A stretch of 64,000 nucleotides of DNA from an uncultured Bacteroides sp. (GTDB lineage Bacteria > Bacteroidota > Bacteroidia > Bacteroidales > Bacteroidaceae). Below the pieces are notes generated by a model, which saw only the letters and a program-made list of their open reading frames with translations, was not told the DNA's origin and did not search any database. The position numbers and the translations under genes are program-made. The stretch lies in contig NZ_OY762899.1 in NCBI RefSeq assembly GCF_963666545.1, forward strand, positions 2,976,001 through 3,040,000, read 5' to 3'. This document shows positions 34,799 to 44,201 of this stretch, in pieces (position 1 is the first letter of the stretch; every line of letters starts with the position of its first letter).

Positions 34799-35341
34799 AT
34801 GAAAGAGACCAAGCAACAGTTTGAGCATGTCATCGCACTATGCCGCGATTTGTTTTCCAAAAAACTCCATGACTACGGTCCTGCATGGCGCATTCTGCGT
34901 CCGGCTTCCGTTACAGATCAAATTTTCATTAAGGCCAATCGCATCAGAAGCATAGAAACCAAAGGGGTGACTTTGATTGATGAGGGAATTCGGTCGGAAT
35001 TCATTGCAATAGTAAACTATGGTATTATAGGTTTGATACAGCTGGAATTAGGCTATGCTGAGTCGGCTGATATTACGAATCAGGATGCTATGGCACTTTA
35101 TGACAAATACTCTAAGGAAGCGCTGGAGTTAATGCTGGCCAAGAATCACGATTATGATGAGGCATGGCGTACGATGCGTGTCAGTTCTTATACGGATCTT
35201 ATCTTGATGAAGATATACCGCACCAAGCAAATAGAAAGTTTGTCCGGACAAACATTAGTGTCCGAGGGTATAGATGCGAACTACATGGATATGATTAATT
35301 ATTCGGTTTTCGGATTGATTAAAATTGAGTTTGAGGAATAA
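34799..35341 (+). CDS. DUF1599 (Nmad1-like) protein with two tandem domain copies
   Basis: A 180-residue protein of two similar halves. The first reads [20 protein letters not shown], then [21 protein letters not shown] and [15 protein letters not shown]. The second reads [19 protein letters not shown], then [22 protein letters not shown] and [15 protein letters not shown]. The HDYxxAWR and NYxxxGLI elements recur in each. The family, PF07659, has been renamed nucleotide-modification-associated domain 1 on the basis of phage contexts; its role in cells is unknown. The 3' end overlaps the next gene by 17 bases. ATG 34799 avoids overlap with the promoter. Confidence 0.85.
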   Translation: MKETKQQFEHVIALCRDLFSKKLHDYGPAWRILRPASVTDQIFIKANRIRSIETKGVTLIDEGIRSEFIAIVNYGIIGLIQLELGYAESADITNQDAMALYDKYSKEALELMLAKNHDYDEAWRTMRVSSYTDLILMKIYRTKQIESLSGQTLVSEGIDANYMDMINYSVFGLIKIEFEE

Positions 35342-37415
35342 AGAAATACATATAGCAACAAGTGTCTGGGTAAATCTGTGTCGGTTCTTACTGGCCGGGC
35401 TATTTATTTTCTCAGGATTTGTAAAGGCCGTTGATCCACTAGGAACGCAGTACAAGATACAAGACTACTTGACTGCTTTTGGTATGGATGGCGTACTTCC
35501 ATCTTATGCTCCTTTATTAATTTCTATCGCCTTGTCCGCTTTAGAATTCTCTATTGGCGTCTTACTCTTTTTCGGGGTACGAAAGAAAGCTTCAACAACG
35601 CTGTCTTTATTGCTTATGATTGGAATGACTCCTCTTACGCTGTACCTGGCTTTAAAGAATCCAGTTTCCGATTGTGGCTGCTTTGGTGATGCCTGGGTGT
35701 TGACTAACTGGCAAACCTTCTGGAAGAATCTGATATTGCTGATTGGAGCTGTTTCTGTTTTTAGAGGAAAACATCTAATTATACGTTTCGTAAGCGCAAA
35801 AACAGAGTGGTTAGTTTCACTCTATACGATCTTTTTTGTGCTTTTCCTTTCACTCTATTGCTTGAATCGTTTGCCTATTCTTGATTTTCGTCCGTATAAG
35901 ATAGGTGAAAATATAATAGAGGGGATGAATATTCCCGAAGGAGCGAAGCCAAGTGTCTTTGAGAATGTATTTATTTTAGAGAAGAATGGAGTAAAGAAGG
36001 AATTCAGACTTGATAATTATCCCGATAGTACATGGACGTTTATTGATGCCCGTAGCGTATTGAAGGAGAAAGGTTATGAGCCTACGATTCATGATTTCTC
36101 AATGATGGATAGAGATACCGGTGACGATATAACAGATCGGGTACTTACAAACAAAGGATATACTTTCTTTCTGGTGGCACATCGGATAGAAGAAGCAGAC
36201 GATAGCAATATTGACTTGATTAATGAGATTTATGATTATTGTGTGGAACATGGTTATGGATTCTATTGCTTGACTTCATCAGAAGAGTCTCAAATTGATC
36301 AATGGAGGGATAAAACAGGAGCAGAGTACCCGTTCTGTTTGATGGATGATATAACTCTAAAAACGATGATCCGTTCGAATCCCGGATTGATGTTGATTAA
36401 GAATGCTACTATTCTCAATAAGTGGAGTGACAATGACTTACCCGATGAATATGCATTAACTGATAAGTTGGAGAATCTGGAATTGGGTAAACAAAAAGTT
36501 AAAAGCGATGTGTATACAATAGAGCAGGTAGTCTTGTGGTTTGTATTACCGTTGTTATTGGTGTTGGGACTTGATATATTGGTGGTGAAAAGAAATGATC
36601 GTAAACGAAAGAATAAAGATAAAGAATTGATTAACCCTTTAATAAAGAACAAAATGAGAAAAAACATTGTTGCAGGAAACTGGAAAATGAACAAGACCCT
36701 TCAAGAGGGTATTACTCTCGCAAAAGAATTGAATGAAGCTTTGGCTGGTGAAAAACAAAACTGCGATGTGGTTATCTGCACACCGTTTATCCACTTGGCT
36801 TCGGTAACACCTTTGGTTGATGCTGCTAAGATTGGTGTAGGCGCAGAGAATTGTGCTGATAAAGAATCAGGTGCTTATACCGGTGAAGTGTCAGCTTCTA
36901 TGGTTGCTTCCACAGGAGCAAAGTACGTTATTTTGGGCCATTCAGAACGTCGTGCTTATTATGGTGAAACAGCTGCGACCTTGAAAGAGAAAGTGAAGTT
37001 GGCTTTGGCCAACGGTTTGACTCCTATCTTCTGTATCGGTGAGGTATTGGAAGAACGTGAAGCTAATAAACAGAATGAAGTTGTTTACTCTCAATTGGCT
37101 GGTTCTTTGTATGATCTTTCTGCTGAAGATTTCGCTAAGATTGTGTTGGCATACGAACCCGTTTGGGCCATTGGTACCGGTAAAACAGCTTCTGCAGCAC
37201 AAGCACAGGAGATCCATGCTTACATCCGTTCTACTATCGTTGATAAATACGGAAAAGAAGTGGCAGATAATACTTCAATCCTTTACGGTGGAAGTTGCAA
37301 GGCTTCTAATGCGAAAGAGTTGTTTGCTAATCCTGATGTAGATGGTGGTTTGATTGGTGGTGCTGCTTTGAACGTAGCCGACTTCAAAGGCATTATCGAT
37401 GCATTTAATGCATAA
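35325..37415 (+). CDS. DoxX-like membrane protein joined in frame to triosephosphate isomerase
   Basis: One open frame of 696 codons. Residues 1-443 are a membrane protein: a DoxX/MauE-type four-helix domain (about 15-150, with [18 protein letters not shown] and [10 protein letters not shown]), another helix (about 160-185), a soluble region (about 195-410), a last helix (about 418-438) and a basic tail [12 protein letters not shown]. Residues 444-696 are a complete TpiA. No in-frame stop separates them. The only start candidates are TTG at 35325 or 35331, inside the upstream gene. TpiA could still be made from its own ATG. Whether the long protein exists is unproven. Confidence 0.75.
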   Translation: MSLRNKEIHIATSVWVNLCRFLLAGLFIFSGFVKAVDPLGTQYKIQDYLTAFGMDGVLPSYAPLLISIALSALEFSIGVLLFFGVRKKASTTLSLLLMIGMTPLTLYLALKNPVSDCGCFGDAWVLTNWQTFWKNLILLIGAVSVFRGKHLIIRFVSAKTEWLVSLYTIFFVLFLSLYCLNRLPILDFRPYKIGENIIEGMNIPEGAKPSVFENVFILEKNGVKKEFRLDNYPDSTWTFIDARSVLKEKGYEPTIHDFSMMDRDTGDDITDRVLTNKGYTFFLVAHRIEEADDSNIDLINEIYDYCVEHGYGFYCLTSSEESQIDQWRDKTGAEYPFCLMDDITLKTMIRSNPGLMLIKNATILNKWSDNDLPDEYALTDKLENLELGKQKVKSDVYTIEQVVLWFVLPLLLVLGLDILVVKRNDRKRKNKDKELINPLIKNKMRKNIVAGNWKMNKTLQEGITLAKELNEALAGEKQNCDVVICTPFIHLASVTPLVDAAKIGVGAENCADKESGAYTGEVSASMVASTGAKYVILGHSERRAYYGETAATLKEKVKLALANGLTPIFCIGEVLEEREANKQNEVVYSQLAGSLYDLSAEDFAKIVLAYEPVWAIGTGKTASAAQAQEIHAYIRSTIVDKYGKEVADNTSILYGGSCKASNAKELFANPDVDGGLIGGAALNVADFKGIIDAFNA
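36654..37415 (+). CDS. tpiA: Triosephosphate isomerase
   Basis: A complete 253-residue TIM that interconverts glyceraldehyde 3-phosphate and dihydroxyacetone phosphate. Catalytic residues are all present: Lys in AGNWKMNKT, His in [14 protein letters not shown] and Glu in [17 protein letters not shown], with [12 protein letters not shown] for phosphate binding. It can be translated alone from ATG 36654, which stands where free-standing TpiA proteins begin ([11 protein letters not shown]). It also forms the C-terminal part of the longer DoxX-containing frame. A strong terminator follows 15 bases after the stop. Confidence 0.95.
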   Translation: MRKNIVAGNWKMNKTLQEGITLAKELNEALAGEKQNCDVVICTPFIHLASVTPLVDAAKIGVGAENCADKESGAYTGEVSASMVASTGAKYVILGHSERRAYYGETAATLKEKVKLALANGLTPIFCIGEVLEEREANKQNEVVYSQLAGSLYDLSAEDFAKIVLAYEPVWAIGTGKTASAAQAQEIHAYIRSTIVDKYGKEVADNTSILYGGSCKASNAKELFANPDVDGGLIGGAALNVADFKGIIDAFNA

Positions 37416-37429
37416 CTTTCAATAGTAAG

Positions 37430-37468
37430 AGATTTGTGAACCCGTAGCAGGGTTCACAAATCTTTTTT
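37430..37468 (+). terminator. Terminator after tpiA
   Basis: A perfect 14-bp stem (37430-37443 with 37450-37463, arm AGATTTGTGAACCC), a 6-base loop and a run of Ts. Confidence 0.88.
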
Positions 37469-37486
37469 ATTTATTAACTAGTGTAT

Positions 37487-37957
37487 ATGAAGATTTATTC
37501 GTTTTACTTTGCTTTGTTGTTTTTACTTTTTGCTTCTTCTGTAGCAAAAGCACAGAATATAGTGAAGAGCTTGGAGCGTGATGTGCCGGGACAAGGCAAG
37601 GTTACTGTTCATCAAGATTCACGACTTGATGCTCTACTGGGGCAAGAACGTGTGTCAAACACTGCAATGAGTACAGAGGAGCAACAATTTATTAAAGTGG
37701 CCGGTTACAGAGTACAGGTGTATGCAGGCAATAATTCGAGAAGCGCTCGTAGTGAGGCCCAAAGTGTAGGCTCTAAGGTGAAAGAGTATTTCCCTGATTT
37801 GAGGGTATACACTACATTTTCTTCTCCTCGCTGGTTATGCCGGGTAGGTGATTTTCGTAGCATAGAAGAGGCTGATGCTGCGATGCGACAATTGAAATCG
37901 ACAGGCGTTTTCAAAGAAGTCTCTATTGTAAAAGAACAAGTCAATATCCCTTTATAA
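37487..37957 (+). CDS. Secreted SPOR-domain protein
   Basis: A 156-residue exported protein. The signal peptide [22 protein letters not shown] (ATG 37487) is followed by a linker. A C-terminal SPOR domain (about residues 65-145) has [42 protein letters not shown] and [16 protein letters not shown] domains bind denuded peptidoglycan at division sites. There is no membrane anchor, so it should be periplasmic or on the outer membrane. It lies 7 bases before folE. Confidence 0.88.
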   Translation: MKIYSFYFALLFLLFASSVAKAQNIVKSLERDVPGQGKVTVHQDSRLDALLGQERVSNTAMSTEEQQFIKVAGYRVQVYAGNNSRSARSEAQSVGSKVKEYFPDLRVYTTFSSPRWLCRVGDFRSIEEADAAMRQLKSTGVFKEVSIVKEQVNIPL

Positions 37958-37964
37958 CTTACTC

Positions 37965-38549
37965 ATGTTAGAAAAAGAAGAAGTAGACTCTCCCCACTTG
38001 GAGGAGTTGATGAACCATTATCGCGGTATTATTACTTTGTTAGGCGAGGACGCTCAGCGTGAAGGACTTTTAAAGACTCCCGAGCGAGTAGCCAAGGCCA
38101 TGCTTACTCTCACTAAAGGATATCACATGGATCCGCACGAAGTACTTCGATCGGCCAAATTCAAGGAAGAATACAGTCAGATGGTGATTGTGAAAGATAT
38201 CGACTTCTTTTCCCTGTGTGAGCATCACATGCTGCCGTTCTATGGCAAGGTACATGTGGCTTATATCCCCAACGGATATATTACGGGTTTGAGCAAGATA
38301 GCTCGCGTGGTAGATATCTTCTCTCATCGATTGCAAGTGCAAGAGCGCATGACTTTGCAGATAAAGGAATGTATTCAGCAAACTTTAAATCCACTTGGTG
38401 TGATGGTGGTGGTTGAGGCTAAGCACATGTGCATGCAGATGCGGGGTGTGGAGAAACAAAATGCGATAACGACTACTTCTGACTTTACAGGTGCTTTTAA
38501 TCAGGCAAAGACGCGCGAGGAGTTTATGAATCTCATTATGCATCGATAG
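37965..38549 (+). CDS. folE: GTP cyclohydrolase I
   Basis: A 194-residue enzyme that converts GTP to 7,8-dihydroneopterin triphosphate, the first step of folate synthesis. It has [22 protein letters not shown] (about residues 82-103) with the zinc Cys and His ligands, [23 protein letters not shown], and the third zinc cysteine in [11 protein letters not shown]. Length and motifs are standard for type IA. It converges with dnaG, 21 bases apart. Confidence 0.97.
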   Translation: MLEKEEVDSPHLEELMNHYRGIITLLGEDAQREGLLKTPERVAKAMLTLTKGYHMDPHEVLRSAKFKEEYSQMVIVKDIDFFSLCEHHMLPFYGKVHVAYIPNGYITGLSKIARVVDIFSHRLQVQERMTLQIKECIQQTLNPLGVMVVVEAKHMCMQMRGVEKQNAITTTSDFTGAFNQAKTREEFMNLIMHR

Positions 38550-38570
38550 TTTTTGGCTATCGATAATGGA

Positions 38571-40562
38571 CTATTTGGGTAGTATCACTCTGTCTCCCAA
38601 ACGCTTGGACATCATGTTCAGAATTTGCTTCATCTCATGGTAGCGCTGCATTATGGCGTTGCACTTTTCTACGTCGTTGGCTATGGTCGGATCTTGAAGT
38701 GCAAACATGATGTGCTTTAATTCTGCGTTCACAATTGCATTTTTAAAGTTGATGATGAAGTCAGGAACCACTTCAAACAATCGTTCTTCGTCTGTTGCCA
38801 TCTTTTGGCCTTTGCTCAACTGGTAACGGTTGCTGAGTAATTCGGCCGATAATCTACTTATCTCTTGGTCGGGGTGTGACATGAAATAGCGTTCGGCTCT
38901 AAATCCTTCATCATTCATGTGTACTGCAGCTTCGGCGAGAATCCGCCGATGAAGTGGGTTATGAAAGGTGAGATCATCTTGCTTCAAGTCGTTGATGATG
39001 TAAGCAATGACACTTACAGGTACTTCTTTTCCTTCTTCGTTTGTCGTTTCGCACATAATTTTCTCCCCATAGCGTATGATCGTTTTTATAATCAGACGTT
39101 CAAACTTATAGAATTCTTGTCCTTCTTTACCCTCTTGCGGAATGAATGATTCGTAAGGAGGAGTGATTCCTTCCTCTGTTGGTGGTGGTGGAACATTGCC
39201 ATTTGACGGAGTGGGCGACTGATTATAGCTTGTCGGTTTGTTCTCTTTTTCGGCTTGCTTTTCTTTCAATTTAGCAACTTCAGCCACAAGCAGTTTTTCT
39301 TCAACACGTAGCAATTGGCTGCACTCCTTCATGTATACCGACCGAATAATCGCTTCGGGAATAACAGAGATGCTTCGTACGATATCACCAATTAATTCGG
39401 CTCGCTTGATGGGATCTTTGCCGGCATCATCGAGCAATAAGTTTGTTTTGAAGCGAATAAAGTCAACTTCATGAGCAGAGATGTATGCCTGAAAATCGGT
39501 GGCATTATGCTTGCGTGCAAAAGAATCGGGGTCATCTCCATCGGGTAAAAGTACGACCTTGATGTTCATTCCCTCTTCCAGTAGCATATCAATGCCTCGG
39601 ATGGAAGCTTTGATACCCGCCATATCTCCATCGTATAGAACAGTAATATTATTGGTAAAGCGGTGAATGAGACGGATTTGTCCGGCTGTCAATGAAGTCC
39701 CCGATGATGAAACCACATTCTCTATGCCCGATTGATGCATTGAAATTACGTCCGTATATCCTTCGACGAGGAAGCAACGGTCTTGTTTAACGATGGCTTG
39801 CTTGGCGAAGTAGATGCCGTATAACTCACTACTCTTGTGATAAATCTCAGATTCCGGTGAGTTGACGTACTTGGCCAGTTTTTTGTTTTCAGTGCTCATC
39901 ACACGTCCGCCGAAGGCAACAATCTTGCCCGAAAGCGAATGCACAGGAAACATTACCCGTCCCCAGAAACGGTCGCGTAATCTGCCTTCATCCGTTTCGT
40001 AGCAAAGCCCCGTCTTTACAAGGAATTCCTTTTGATAGCCTTTTTTTGCTGCTTCCTGAGCTAGTGCATCGTGCTGTTCAGTGCTGAAGCCCAACTGGAA
40101 CTTCTCTATGGTGTCATCCCGAAAGCCGCGCTGTCTGAAGTAGGCCAGGCCAATGCTGCGCCCGTCAATGTGATTTTTCAGAATACTCTGGAAGTAATCA
40201 CGTGCAAAGCTGTTGACGATGAACATACTTTCGCGGGCACTTTGAGCCTGTTTCTCTTCGCTAGTCAGCTCTCGTTCCTTGATTTCAATGTTGTATTTCT
40301 TGGCAAGAAACTTCAAGGCCTCGTAGTAGGACATTTGTTCGTGCTCCATGATGAAGTGCACTGCGTTGCCACCTTTGCCACAACTGAAACATTTGCATAA
40401 ACCTTTGGCGGGAGAGACGCTGAACGACGGCGTTTTCTCGTTATGAAAGGGACATAGCCCCACATAGTTCACTCCACGCTTGCGCAGGGTAACGAACTCC
40501 GATACTACATCAACGATTTGCGCGGCATCGAGTATTCTGTCTATGGTTGCTTGATCTATCAT
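38571..40562 (-). CDS. dnaG: DNA primase
   Basis: A 663-residue primase. The N-terminal zinc-binding domain has CPFHNEKTPSFSVSPAKGLCKCFSCGKGG read over about residues 38-66 (CHC2 type). The catalytic core contains RVMFPVHSLSGKIVAFGGR and the TOPRIM motifs FLVEGYTDVIS and VLYDGDMAGIKA. A low-complexity, proline-rich linker (about residues 440-475, with NVPPPPTEEG) precedes the C-terminal helicase-binding region. A consensus -7 box lies about 25 bases upstream of the ATG. Confidence 0.96.
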   Translation of the reverse strand: MIDQATIDRILDAAQIVDVVSEFVTLRKRGVNYVGLCPFHNEKTPSFSVSPAKGLCKCFSCGKGGNAVHFIMEHEQMSYYEALKFLAKKYNIEIKERELTSEEKQAQSARESMFIVNSFARDYFQSILKNHIDGRSIGLAYFRQRGFRDDTIEKFQLGFSTEQHDALAQEAAKKGYQKEFLVKTGLCYETDEGRLRDRFWGRVMFPVHSLSGKIVAFGGRVMSTENKKLAKYVNSPESEIYHKSSELYGIYFAKQAIVKQDRCFLVEGYTDVISMHQSGIENVVSSSGTSLTAGQIRLIHRFTNNITVLYDGDMAGIKASIRGIDMLLEEGMNIKVVLLPDGDDPDSFARKHNATDFQAYISAHEVDFIRFKTNLLLDDAGKDPIKRAELIGDIVRSISVIPEAIIRSVYMKECSQLLRVEEKLLVAEVAKLKEKQAEKENKPTSYNQSPTPSNGNVPPPPTEEGITPPYESFIPQEGKEGQEFYKFERLIIKTIIRYGEKIMCETTNEEGKEVPVSVIAYIINDLKQDDLTFHNPLHRRILAEAAVHMNDEGFRAERYFMSHPDQEISRLSAELLSNRYQLSKGQKMATDEERLFEVVPDFIINFKNAIVNAELKHIMFALQDPTIANDVEKCNAIMQRYHEMKQILNMMSKRLGDRVILPK

Positions 40563-40586
40563 TCTACGAGAGATTTTTCAGTATCG

Positions 40587-40594
40587 CAAAAGTA
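40587..40594 (-). promoter_or_regulatory. -7 box of dnaG
   Basis: TACTTTTG on the minus strand, an exact consensus match, 25 bases before the dnaG ATG. Confidence 0.5.
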
Positions 40595-40796
40595 CTTCTA
40601 ATTTGTTATACTACCAAGCTACCCTTTTCCTTTTATATGAATAGGTTATACAGATTGATTTTCTGAACTCATTCTTGTCAAGAGGCGATTTACTGATTAT
40701 TAACGGAAGCAGAGCCTTTTTAGAACAAATAGACATCTTTCGAATAACAACAAGAGGGAATCTAAGTTTCATTAGGAGTTATTCCGATAACAAATA

Positions 40797-40913
40797 GGCA
40801 TATTGGTGAAGTGCAACCATCTTTCGGCCCAAGAGAACCGTGCAGTTTACCCAACTGAACGGTTCTCTTGCTTCGTCACAAGCCTTCTGGGGGCTATCTG
40901 ACGCAGAGGTGCC
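40797..40913 (+). ncRNA. Candidate structured RNA between dnaG and the tyrA terminator
   Basis: This 480-bp gap holds no protein gene but folds well on paper. Closing pairs GGCAT/GGTGCC are at 40797-40801 and 40909-40913. GGCCC (40826-40830) pairs with GGGCT (40891-40895). A 16-pair hairpin with one internal mismatch spans 40831-40869 around a 5-base loop, and a small GCTT/AAGC hairpin follows (40870-40883). A weak plus-strand promoter (TTTC, 21 bases, TAAGTTTC) ends at 40770. I cannot assign it to a known family; size and shape are loosely like 6S RNA. Strand is inferred. Confidence 0.3.
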
Positions 40914-40946
40914 AAAAAAAAGAGGGAAGCCGAAACTTCCCTCTTT
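40914..40946 (-). terminator. Terminator of the pheA-tyrA operon
   Basis: Perfect 9-bp stem AGAGGGAAG/CTTCCCTCT (40921-40929 with 40936-40944). On the minus strand it is followed by eight Ts (40920-40913). It lies about 100 bases past the tyrA stop, and may also act weakly on the plus strand. Confidence 0.85.
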
Positions 40947-41042
40947 TACTGTAGTTTAATCTGAATATATTTTATGATTACTCTTACAAAGATAATACAT
41001 TAAACAAGCAAAGTCAAGTTTTTCCGGAGAAAAAGGATGGCT

Positions 41043-41816
41043 TTATTTGATGTTTTCACGAATCTTTGTCAGATACTTCTTCATGGCTTCTGCATCCTTA
41101 TTGGTGATGATCTCCAATACCGTTTTTAGTTCACGGCGGATATTTTCTACCTGTGAAGGAGTGCGGGGATTGAATAAGATTTCCTGTAACAGGTAGTCAT
41201 CTTCACTCATTAACCCTTTGGCGATGGCCATGTGTTTCTTGAATGTGGTGCCTGGAGCTTCCTGATGCTTCATGACGGCAGCAAATACAAAAGTAGAAAC
41301 AAACGGGATGGAGAGCGAATAAGCTACCGTCTCATCGTGCTCGTCGAAAGTATATTCAAAGATATTCAGGTTCAGACTGTTATACAGATCCTTGAAGAAT
41401 ACTTTTCCCAGATGATCACTCTCGCTGATAACGATGGCATTCTCGCTACTTAAATTGCTGAGGCTGGCAAATGTGGGGCCGAACATGGGATGGGTGGACA
41501 CGTAGCGGAAACCGCTTTCTTCGTAAAACTTCTTCAATCCCGTCTTAACCGATGCTATGTCACTGATGATACAGTCTCTTGATAGCACAGGCAACACTTG
41601 TCTAAAAGCCTCTAGCGTGTACTTCACTGTTGCCGCATTGATCACCAACTCAGGCTCGAACTCTTTGATTTCCTCCAATGTAGTGAAGCGATAAGTGTTG
41701 TACACAAAGCGTAGCTGATGTGGGTTGACATCGAAGACGGCCGTTTCGTGTTGAAAGCTTAGTATGTCGGTAAAGAAGGAACCCATTTTTCCGGCTCCAA
41801 GAATTAATATTCTCAT
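41043..41816 (-). CDS. tyrA: Prephenate dehydrogenase
   Basis: A 257-residue NAD(P)-dependent enzyme of tyrosine synthesis. It has the Rossmann motif RILILGAGKMGSFFTDIL (residues 2-19), DIASVKTGLKKFYEE, the catalytic-region STHPMFGPTFASLS, and a helical C-terminal dimerisation domain with AYSLSIPFVSTFVF. There is no ACT domain and no fused chorismate mutase, since the mutase is in the upstream gene. Last gene of the Phe/Tyr operon, 7 bases after the DAHP synthase gene. Confidence 0.92.
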   Translation of the reverse strand: MRILILGAGKMGSFFTDILSFQHETAVFDVNPHQLRFVYNTYRFTTLEEIKEFEPELVINAATVKYTLEAFRQVLPVLSRDCIISDIASVKTGLKKFYEESGFRYVSTHPMFGPTFASLSNLSSENAIVISESDHLGKVFFKDLYNSLNLNIFEYTFDEHDETVAYSLSIPFVSTFVFAAVMKHQEAPGTTFKKHMAIAKGLMSEDDYLLQEILFNPRTPSQVENIRRELKTVLEIITNKDAEAMKKYLTKIRENIK

Positions 41817-41823
41817 GATCGCT

Positions 41824-42885
41824 TTACTTATTTATGATTTCCATCTGTTGGCGAACGCTCTCTTCATGGATAGCCTCGAATACAGTTTTGATAAACTCCG
41901 GGTCCATGCCGCAAAGTGCACCTTGAGAACCTCTCTTTTCCAAGATCTCGGTGTAGCGATCCGTTTGCAAGATGGTCATGTTATGTTCTTTCTTGTATGT
42001 GCCGATCTCGCGAGCGATACGCATGCGTTTTGACAACTCCTCAATCAGATTATTGTCGCATTCGTCAATCTGCTTGCGTAGCTGGCTCAGATTTTCCGTT
42101 GTCTGTGTCTCCGTGCGGATCACCAATAGGTTGATAATGTAATCGAGTATGTCGGGAGTTACTTGCTGTGATGCATCACTCCATGCAGCATCGGGGTTGC
42201 AGTGACTTTCTACAATTAAACCGTCGAAGTTCAAATCCATGGCTTGTTGGCAAAGCGGAGCGATCAGTTCACGACGCCCACCAATGTGGCTCGGATCACA
42301 GAAGATTGGCAGATTCGGTATTCTGCGGCGAAGCTCGATAGGGATGTGCCATTGTGGTAAGTTACGGTAAATCTTCTTATCGTAGCTACTGAATCCGCGG
42401 TGAATGACTCCCAAACGCTTTAGTCCCGAATTATGGATGCGTTCCAATGCACCGATCCATAATTCCAGATCAGGATTTACCGGATTCTTTATTAATACAG
42501 GGATATCTACGCCTTTCAATGCATCGGCAATCTCTTGAACAGCAAACGGGTTCGCTGTAGTACGGGCACCTACCCATAGAATATCAATACCAGCTTTCAG
42601 CGCTTCTTCTACATGTTTAGCAGTGGCCACTTCGGTAGAAACATACATACCCGTTTCTTTTTTCACCTCTTTCAACCAAGCCAGACCTTCTACGCCTACA
42701 CCCTCGAAACCACCCGGTTTGGTGCGCGGTTTCCAGATTCCTGCCCGGAATATCTTCATACCTCTTTCAGCCAATTGTTTGGCCGTGGTCATCACTTGTT
42801 CTTCTGTTTCGGCGCTACACGGACCTGCTATAATGATTGGTCTCTTATCCTCTACGCCCGGTAATAAAATTGATTCTAATTCCAT
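41824..42885 (-). CDS. aroF: Bifunctional DAHP synthase - chorismate mutase
   Basis: A 353-residue fusion. Residues 1-255 are a type I-beta DAHP synthase with PIIIAGPCSAETEEQ, IFRAGIWKPRTKPGGFEGVG, LWVGARTTANPFAVQEIADAL, GVIHRGFSSYDK, CDPSHIGGRRELI and FDGLIVESHCNPDAAWSDASQQ. Residues 260-350 are an AroQ-type chorismate mutase with LSQLRKQIDECDNNLIEELSKRM and IGTYKKEHNM. It catalyses the first step of the shikimate pathway and the first step after chorismate toward Phe and Tyr. The fused mutase may also act as the allosteric sensor, as in related fusions. Confidence 0.94.
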   Translation of the reverse strand: MELESILLPGVEDKRPIIIAGPCSAETEEQVMTTAKQLAERGMKIFRAGIWKPRTKPGGFEGVGVEGLAWLKEVKKETGMYVSTEVATAKHVEEALKAGIDILWVGARTTANPFAVQEIADALKGVDIPVLIKNPVNPDLELWIGALERIHNSGLKRLGVIHRGFSSYDKKIYRNLPQWHIPIELRRRIPNLPIFCDPSHIGGRRELIAPLCQQAMDLNFDGLIVESHCNPDAAWSDASQQVTPDILDYIINLLVIRTETQTTENLSQLRKQIDECDNNLIEELSKRMRIAREIGTYKKEHNMTILQTDRYTEILEKRGSQGALCGMDPEFIKTVFEAIHEESVRQQMEIINK

Positions 42886-43019
42886 GATTTTTTTGTTCTA
42901 TGTCTGCTCGGCACTCGACTGCGTGTCCCGCCATTGGCAGCTTATTGTTTATATTCTTATTTAATTCATTTAAATACTTCACTCTATAAAAGGAGGTCTT
43001 CCGGAGGATCATTTGACCG

Positions 43020-44201
43020 TTACTTCATAACTTTAATTCTCTCCAAAGCTTCTGCCAGTTTTTCCTCTTTGCAGCAAAGTGAGATGCGAATAAATCGGGC
43101 TCCGTTGCTACCGAAGATAAATCCCGGAGTGATGAATACACGAGCCTGGTGCAATACTTTCTCAGTTAATTCCTCCACATCGGCACAGCTTTCGGGTATC
43201 TTTCCCCAAAGAAACATCCCTACTTGCTTCTCGTCGTATTTGCATCCGAGAACATTCATTATTTCTCCTGCCAAGTGGCGACGATTGCGATAATTCTTAT
43301 TGTTTCTTTCGTACCAATCGACATCAGCTTCCAGAGCTTTAGCCGCAGCCAACTGCATCGCACGAAACATCCCGCTATCAATGTTACTCTTTACCTTCAA
43401 AATCCATTGTACAAATTCAGCGTTCGAAGCCAACATCCCAATGCGCCAGCCCGGCATATTATGACTCTTGCTCATCGAGTTGAACTCAATGCAACATTCT
43501 TTTGCCCCCGACACCGAAAGAATGCTTAGCGGCTTATCATTCAAGATGAAACTATACGGATTGTCGTTCACGATGATAATCCCCTTGCGCCGGGCAAAAT
43601 CAACCAACTTTTCGTACAGTTCGGGAGTAGCATTGGCACCGGTTGGCATACCGGGATAATTCGTCCACATCAGTTTCACGCGACTTAAGTCCATTTGCTC
43701 CAGCTCCTCAAAGTCGGGTATCCATCCGTTCTCTTCTTTCAAATTATAGTAAGCAACATCTGCACCCAGAATCTTGCTCAAAGAAGTATAAGTAGGATAT
43801 CCGGGATTGGGGACCAACACCTGTTCTCCCGGGTTAACGAAAGCCAACGTAACATGCAGAATACCCTCTTTGGAACCGATAAGCGGCTGAATCTCAGTCT
43901 CCGGATTCAATTCCACCCCATACCATCGTTGATACCAATTGGCAAATCCCCGTCTTAGCTCAGGGATTCCCACGTATGGCTGATAACCATGCCCGTTGAC
44001 ATCCCATGCACCATCGCATAGCGTTTTTATCGTCTCGTCCGAAGGAGGCATGTCCGGGCTTCCTATTCCCAAACTGATCACATTCTTGCCTTCAGCGTTC
44101 ATCTGAGCCACTTCTTTCAGTTTCTTCGAGAAGTAGTATTCGCTTACCCCCGACAATCTGTCGGCAGGAGCAAATTTACATACTTGATTTTCCTTCTGCA
44201 T
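43020..44201 (-). CDS. Class I aminotransferase, probably for phenylpyruvate/hydroxyphenylpyruvate
   Basis: A 393-residue fold-type I PLP aminotransferase. It has VISLGIGSPDMPPSDETI, GYQPYVGIPELRRGFANW, PLIGSKEGILHVTLAFVNPGEQVLVPNPGYPTY read over about residues 88-120, NYPGMPTGANAT, and NSMSKSHNMPGWRIGM with the Schiff-base lysine. It overlaps the 3' end of pheA by 26 bases. The operon supplies phenylpyruvate and 4-hydroxyphenylpyruvate, so aromatic transamination is the likely role. The sequence alone also resembles LL-diaminopimelate/aspartate-type enzymes. Confidence 0.85.
   Translation of the reverse strand: MQKENQVCKFAPADRLSGVSEYYFSKKLKEVAQMNAEGKNVISLGIGSPDMPPSDETIKTLCDGAWDVNGHGYQPYVGIPELRRGFANWYQRWYGVELNPETEIQPLIGSKEGILHVTLAFVNPGEQVLVPNPGYPTYTSLSKILGADVAYYNLKEENGWIPDFEELEQMDLSRVKLMWTNYPGMPTGANATPELYEKLVDFARRKGIIIVNDNPYSFILNDKPLSILSVSGAKECCIEFNSMSKSHNMPGWRIGMLASNAEFVQWILKVKSNIDSGMFRAMQLAAAKALEADVDWYERNNKNYRNRRHLAGEIMNVLGCKYDEKQVGMFLWGKIPESCADVEELTEKVLHQARVFITPGFIFGSNGARFIRISLCCKEEKLAEALERIKVMK

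Noticed and set aside
40831-40883. Hairpin pair next to dnaG considered as a tRNA or SRP RNA
   Set aside because: There is no cloverleaf, no TpsiC-like GTTCxA arm in place, and no GGAA-type SRP loop.
42886-43019. The 134-bp gap between the aminotransferase and DAHP synthase genes considered as an internal promoter or attenuator
   Set aside because: No exact -7 box on the minus strand and only a short, weak dyad; no leader frame rich in one amino acid.
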